Source: JAICLL01 sp035252155
GTDB taxonomy: Bacteria; Planctomycetota; Planctomycetia; Pirellulales; JAICIG01
Assembly: GCA_035252155.1 (NCBI GenBank)
Contig: DATFDL010000353.1
Location: 1 to 7,247 of the forward strand
Direction: 5' to 3'
DNA: 7,247 nucleotides
The notes below the pieces were generated by a model. That model was not told the DNA's origin, made no database searches, and worked only from the letters and a program-made list of their open reading frames with translations. Positions 5,188-7,247 of this stretch are shown here, piece after piece. A program made the translations under genes and the position numbers. The number at the start of each line of letters is the position of its first letter. Positions within the stretch are counted from its first letter, which is position 1.

Positions 5188-6104
5188 GAGCCGGCGCGCT
5201 CCCGATAAATGCGCCAATACTCTTGAAACCGCCGGGCTATTTGCTTCGGCTTCTCGGCATACAACAGCCGCCCGAGCGGAATCGCCTCGGCCTGCAACTC
5301 TTGGCGGCGGCGCTCGATCATCTTTTGAAGCTCGTCCAAGGCGGCCTCATCGAAGCCCCGCGGCGGATCGGCGCACACCCGCTCGCGTGTCACCACCAGG
5401 TCGTGGTCGTCACCCAGCAGGTCCGACAACCGCTTCAACTCTTCGTACTGGGCCTCGAGCAATCCGGGCCAGGCGTCTTGAAACAGCCGCACCTGATAGC
5501 GGTGATATTTGCTTTGTTTGCGCCATTCGTGCAAGTTTTCGGGCGTCGGATCGCGCAACACGCGGCGCAAGGCCCGCCGTCCGCGGCGATAGCTCGCCGC
5601 AAAACCGGCCACGATCGCCTCGTCGTCTTCAATGCACGACGGCCAACGCTCGGCCTCGTCGGCCGCGGCGTCGAGCGTGCGCGTCAGTTCGGGCAGAACC
5701 TGGTCCAGCTCGCCGTCGTCTTCGGCCGCTTGTCGGCTGGCCAGTTGATCGCGGACCGCGCGCACGATGACAAGTTGATCGTCGGAACAGCCCCATTCTC
5801 GCTCGGCATGCGACGAGAGCTTATCGACCGCCTCGACAATGGCTTGCGTATCGCGCTGGCGTGACAGCCGGTGCGCCACGTCGCGCAGCCGGGTATTTTC
5901 TTGCGCGTAAGCATCCTCGACGGCGGGCCGCGCCAATCGCAGCAGCGACCGCGCCTTCTTCAAGTGCAGACGGGCTTCGTGGACCGCGTCGCTCTGCTCG
6001 GCCTGCCGATCGTTTAACTGGTCGATGGCCCCGCGCAACTGGTTCGTCGCCAGCCGCCGCAAATTGGCGCGGACGCTCTTGTCGGCTTTCCAGCGATAGG
6101 CCAT
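5184..6104 (-). CDS. CHAD domain protein (polyphosphate-binding type)
   Basis: This is a 306-residue, almost entirely helical and strongly charged protein with two CHAD half-repeats. The first has VHEARLHLKKARSLLRL (residues 41-57) and LRDVAHRLSRQRDTQAI (73-89). The second has LHEWRKQSKYHRYQVRLF (191-208) and LKRLSDLLGDDHDLVVTRE (223-241). The conserved histidines His42, His192 and His201 and neighbouring Lys/Arg form the basic pocket that binds polyphosphate in characterised members. No CYTH triphosphatase domain is fused and there is no signal peptide, so it is probably cytoplasmic or granule-associated. The ATG at 6104 follows the pheS stop by 8 bases without a good Shine-Dalgarno, which suggests translational coupling to pheS. 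It ends inside a palindromic repeat shared with the convergent gene. The domain call is strong; the physiological role is unknown. Confidence 0.9.
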   Translation of the reverse strand: MAYRWKADKSVRANLRRLATNQLRGAIDQLNDRQAEQSDAVHEARLHLKKARSLLRLARPAVEDAYAQENTRLRDVAHRLSRQRDTQAIVEAVDKLSSHAEREWGCSDDQLVIVRAVRDQLASRQAAEDDGELDQVLPELTRTLDAAADEAERWPSCIEDDEAIVAGFAASYRRGRRALRRVLRDPTPENLHEWRKQSKYHRYQVRLFQDAWPGLLEAQYEELKRLSDLLGDDHDLVVTRERVCADPPRGFDEAALDELQKMIERRRQELQAEAIPLGRLLYAEKPKQIARRFQEYWRIYRERAGS

Positions 6105-6112
6105 CGGAGTCG

Positions 6113-7234
6113 TTAAAACTGCTCGAGAAACCGCACGTCGTTCTTATAAAACTCGCGGATGTCAGTCACGTGGTGACGGCGGGCGCAGACTCGCTCGACG
6201 CCCAGCCCAAAAGCAAAGCCGGTTACCTCTTCGGGGTCGTAGCCGACGGCCCGCAGCACGTTCGGATCGACCATGCCCGCTCCGCCCATCTCGATCCAAC
6301 GATCGTTCCAGTGCATGTCGACTTCGACGCTCGGCTCAGTAAATGGAAAGAACGACGGGCGAAAGCGAATATGAACGTCGCCGCCAAAATAGCTCATTGC
6401 GAACAGCCGGAGCACGCTTTTGAGGTCGGCCATGGTTACGTTGCGATCGACCAGCAGCCCTTCGATCTGATGAAACATCGGATAATGCGTGGCGTCGGCC
6501 GTGTCGGGGCGATAGACTCGGCCCAGCGAGATGATGCGCACCGGCGGCGGCGTCGTTTCCATCACGCGGATCTGCACGGTGCTGGTTTGACTGCGTAGCA
6601 GGATGGGCGGACCGGCGGCCGGCTTGCCTGCGGCCGTGCGTGCGGTCGCCAGGTAAAAGTTTTCGAGCGGGTCGCGGGCCGGATGCTCAGCGGGAATGTT
6701 GAGCGCCTCGAAATTGTGCCATTCGTCCTCGACCTCCGGACCATCGGCCACGGTGAAACCCAGCCGGCCCATGATCTCTTTGAGGTTTTCGATGGTTTGC
6801 GTGAGGGGATGCAGATGCCCGAGCCGAGGCCGGCGGCCGGGAAGCGTGGGGTCGAACTCTTCTTGGTGAATCGATAGCGCACCCCTCGCAATGCTCTGCC
6901 CAATACCTTCCGCACGCGATGCTTCATTGGCGTCGATGGCTTGAGTCGACATCCAACTGGTGTCTTCCATCGCGCGGGTTTTCGCCTCTTCAAACGCGCG
7001 ATCGATGGTGGCCTTGACTTCATGGAATCGGCTCCCCGCTGCCGGCTTCTCGTCGACTTTGAGCGAGCCGAGCAACTTCTGCAGAGCCTTCGTCTGACCG
7101 CTTTTTGCACCTAGAAACTGGACCCTGGCATGTTCCAAGGCGGCGCTGTCAGCCGGTCCGGCGACAGCGCGGAACGCCGTGAGTGCATCTGACTCAAGCT
7201 GCTGCAATTGGGCAAGAAACTCGGCGAGTGTCAC
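6113..7234 (-). CDS. pheS: Phenylalanyl-tRNA synthetase alpha subunit
   Basis: This is the catalytic alpha subunit of the alpha2-beta2 class II synthetase that charges tRNA-Phe with phenylalanine in the cytoplasm. The 373-residue protein has an N-terminal helical arm (about 1-90) followed by the catalytic core. HPLTQTIENLKEIMGRLGF (141-159) and GPEVEDEWHNFEALNIP (164-180) cover the motif 1 region. LLRSQTSTVQIRVME (211-225), RVYRPDTADATHYPMFHQIE (238-257, motif 2), FRPSFFPFTEPSVEVDM (290-306), EMGGAGMVDPNVL (314-326) and GFAFGLGVER (338-347, motif 3) follow. It ends with NDVRFLEQF, the normal C-terminus. The start is GTG at 7234 with GAGGT 8 bases upstream. Length is slightly above usual because of an Ala/Gly/Pro-rich insertion at about 196-209. 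After motif 3, VCARRHHV replaces the usual hydrophobic LAMLRYG-like segment. pheT is not downstream; a CHAD gene follows after 8 bases. Confidence 0.97.
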   Translation of the reverse strand: MTLAEFLAQLQQLESDALTAFRAVAGPADSAALEHARVQFLGAKSGQTKALQKLLGSLKVDEKPAAGSRFHEVKATIDRAFEEAKTRAMEDTSWMSTQAIDANEASRAEGIGQSIARGALSIHQEEFDPTLPGRRPRLGHLHPLTQTIENLKEIMGRLGFTVADGPEVEDEWHNFEALNIPAEHPARDPLENFYLATARTAAGKPAAGPPILLRSQTSTVQIRVMETTPPPVRIISLGRVYRPDTADATHYPMFHQIEGLLVDRNVTMADLKSVLRLFAMSYFGGDVHIRFRPSFFPFTEPSVEVDMHWNDRWIEMGGAGMVDPNVLRAVGYDPEEVTGFAFGLGVERVCARRHHVTDIREFYKNDVRFLEQF

Positions 7235-7242
7235 GTTGAACT

Positions 7243-7247
7243 ACCTC
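7243..7247 (-). promoter_or_regulatory. Ribosome binding site of pheS
   Basis: GAGGT on the minus strand lies 8 bases upstream of the GTG at 7234, at the very edge of the window. It supports the GTG as the pheS start, which also agrees with the expected PheS N-terminus. Whether the promoter or a tRNA-Phe-responsive leader lies further upstream cannot be seen. Confidence 0.55.

Noticed and set aside
5160..6598. Plus-strand frames opposite the CHAD gene and pheS (5160-5864, 5861-6598)
   Set aside because: They are antisense to clear protein families and have no recognisable domains. GC-rich DNA commonly gives such frames.
1..7247. CRISPR array, tRNA/rRNA gene, insertion sequence or phage gene
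   Set aside because: Reading both strands, I found no regularly spaced repeats, no cloverleaf with a TTCRA arm, and no transposase or integrase motifs.

Overview
The window is GC-rich chromosomal DNA from a bacterium, most likely a planctomycete (Pirellulales-like). This assignment is inference. It rests on a membrane protein carrying the FSLRxLxLL-type hydrophobic motif common in planctomycete membrane proteins, a small single-helix protein of a type I associate with that phylum, weak and variable Shine-Dalgarno use with GTG/TTG starts, and two palindromic repeats at gene 3' ends that resemble dispersed repeats of these genomes. No single marker here proves the phylum.

Right part (minus strand, about 5184-7234): pheS, the alpha subunit of phenylalanyl-tRNA synthetase, is followed after 8 bases by a CHAD-domain protein. 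CHAD is an alpha-helical, histidine-containing domain known in other bacteria to bind polyphosphate. pheT does not follow pheS. The CHAD gene converges on a small plus-strand gene (about 4901-5155) that encodes a short membrane-anchored protein. The two stops lie 28 bases apart, and a 12-bp-stem palindrome fills most of the gap.

Middle (about 3846-4901): the small plus-strand gene is divergent from a minus-strand gene for an approximately eight-helix membrane protein of unknown function. The roughly 200 bases between their preferred starts hold weak promoter-like sequences for both directions. About 270 non-coding bases with two hairpins then separate the membrane gene from the next operon.

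Left part (minus strand, 3577 down to 52): three glycosyltransferases in one apparent operon. The order is a GT9/heptosyltransferase-like enzyme, a group 1-like glycosyltransferase with an unusual N-terminus and an altered E-x7-E motif, and a classical GT4 enzyme of the sucrose-phosphate-synthase/MshA type. Spacings of 34 and 24 bases suggest co-transcription and joint assembly of a cell-surface glycan, possibly heptose-containing. The operon may continue past the left edge.

I see no CRISPR array, insertion sequence, prophage gene, tRNA or rRNA. Most of the window is ordinary. The points most worth following are the pheS-CHAD pairing, the 15-bp coding tandem repeat at the GT9 N-terminus, the palindromic repeats, and the orphan membrane proteins.
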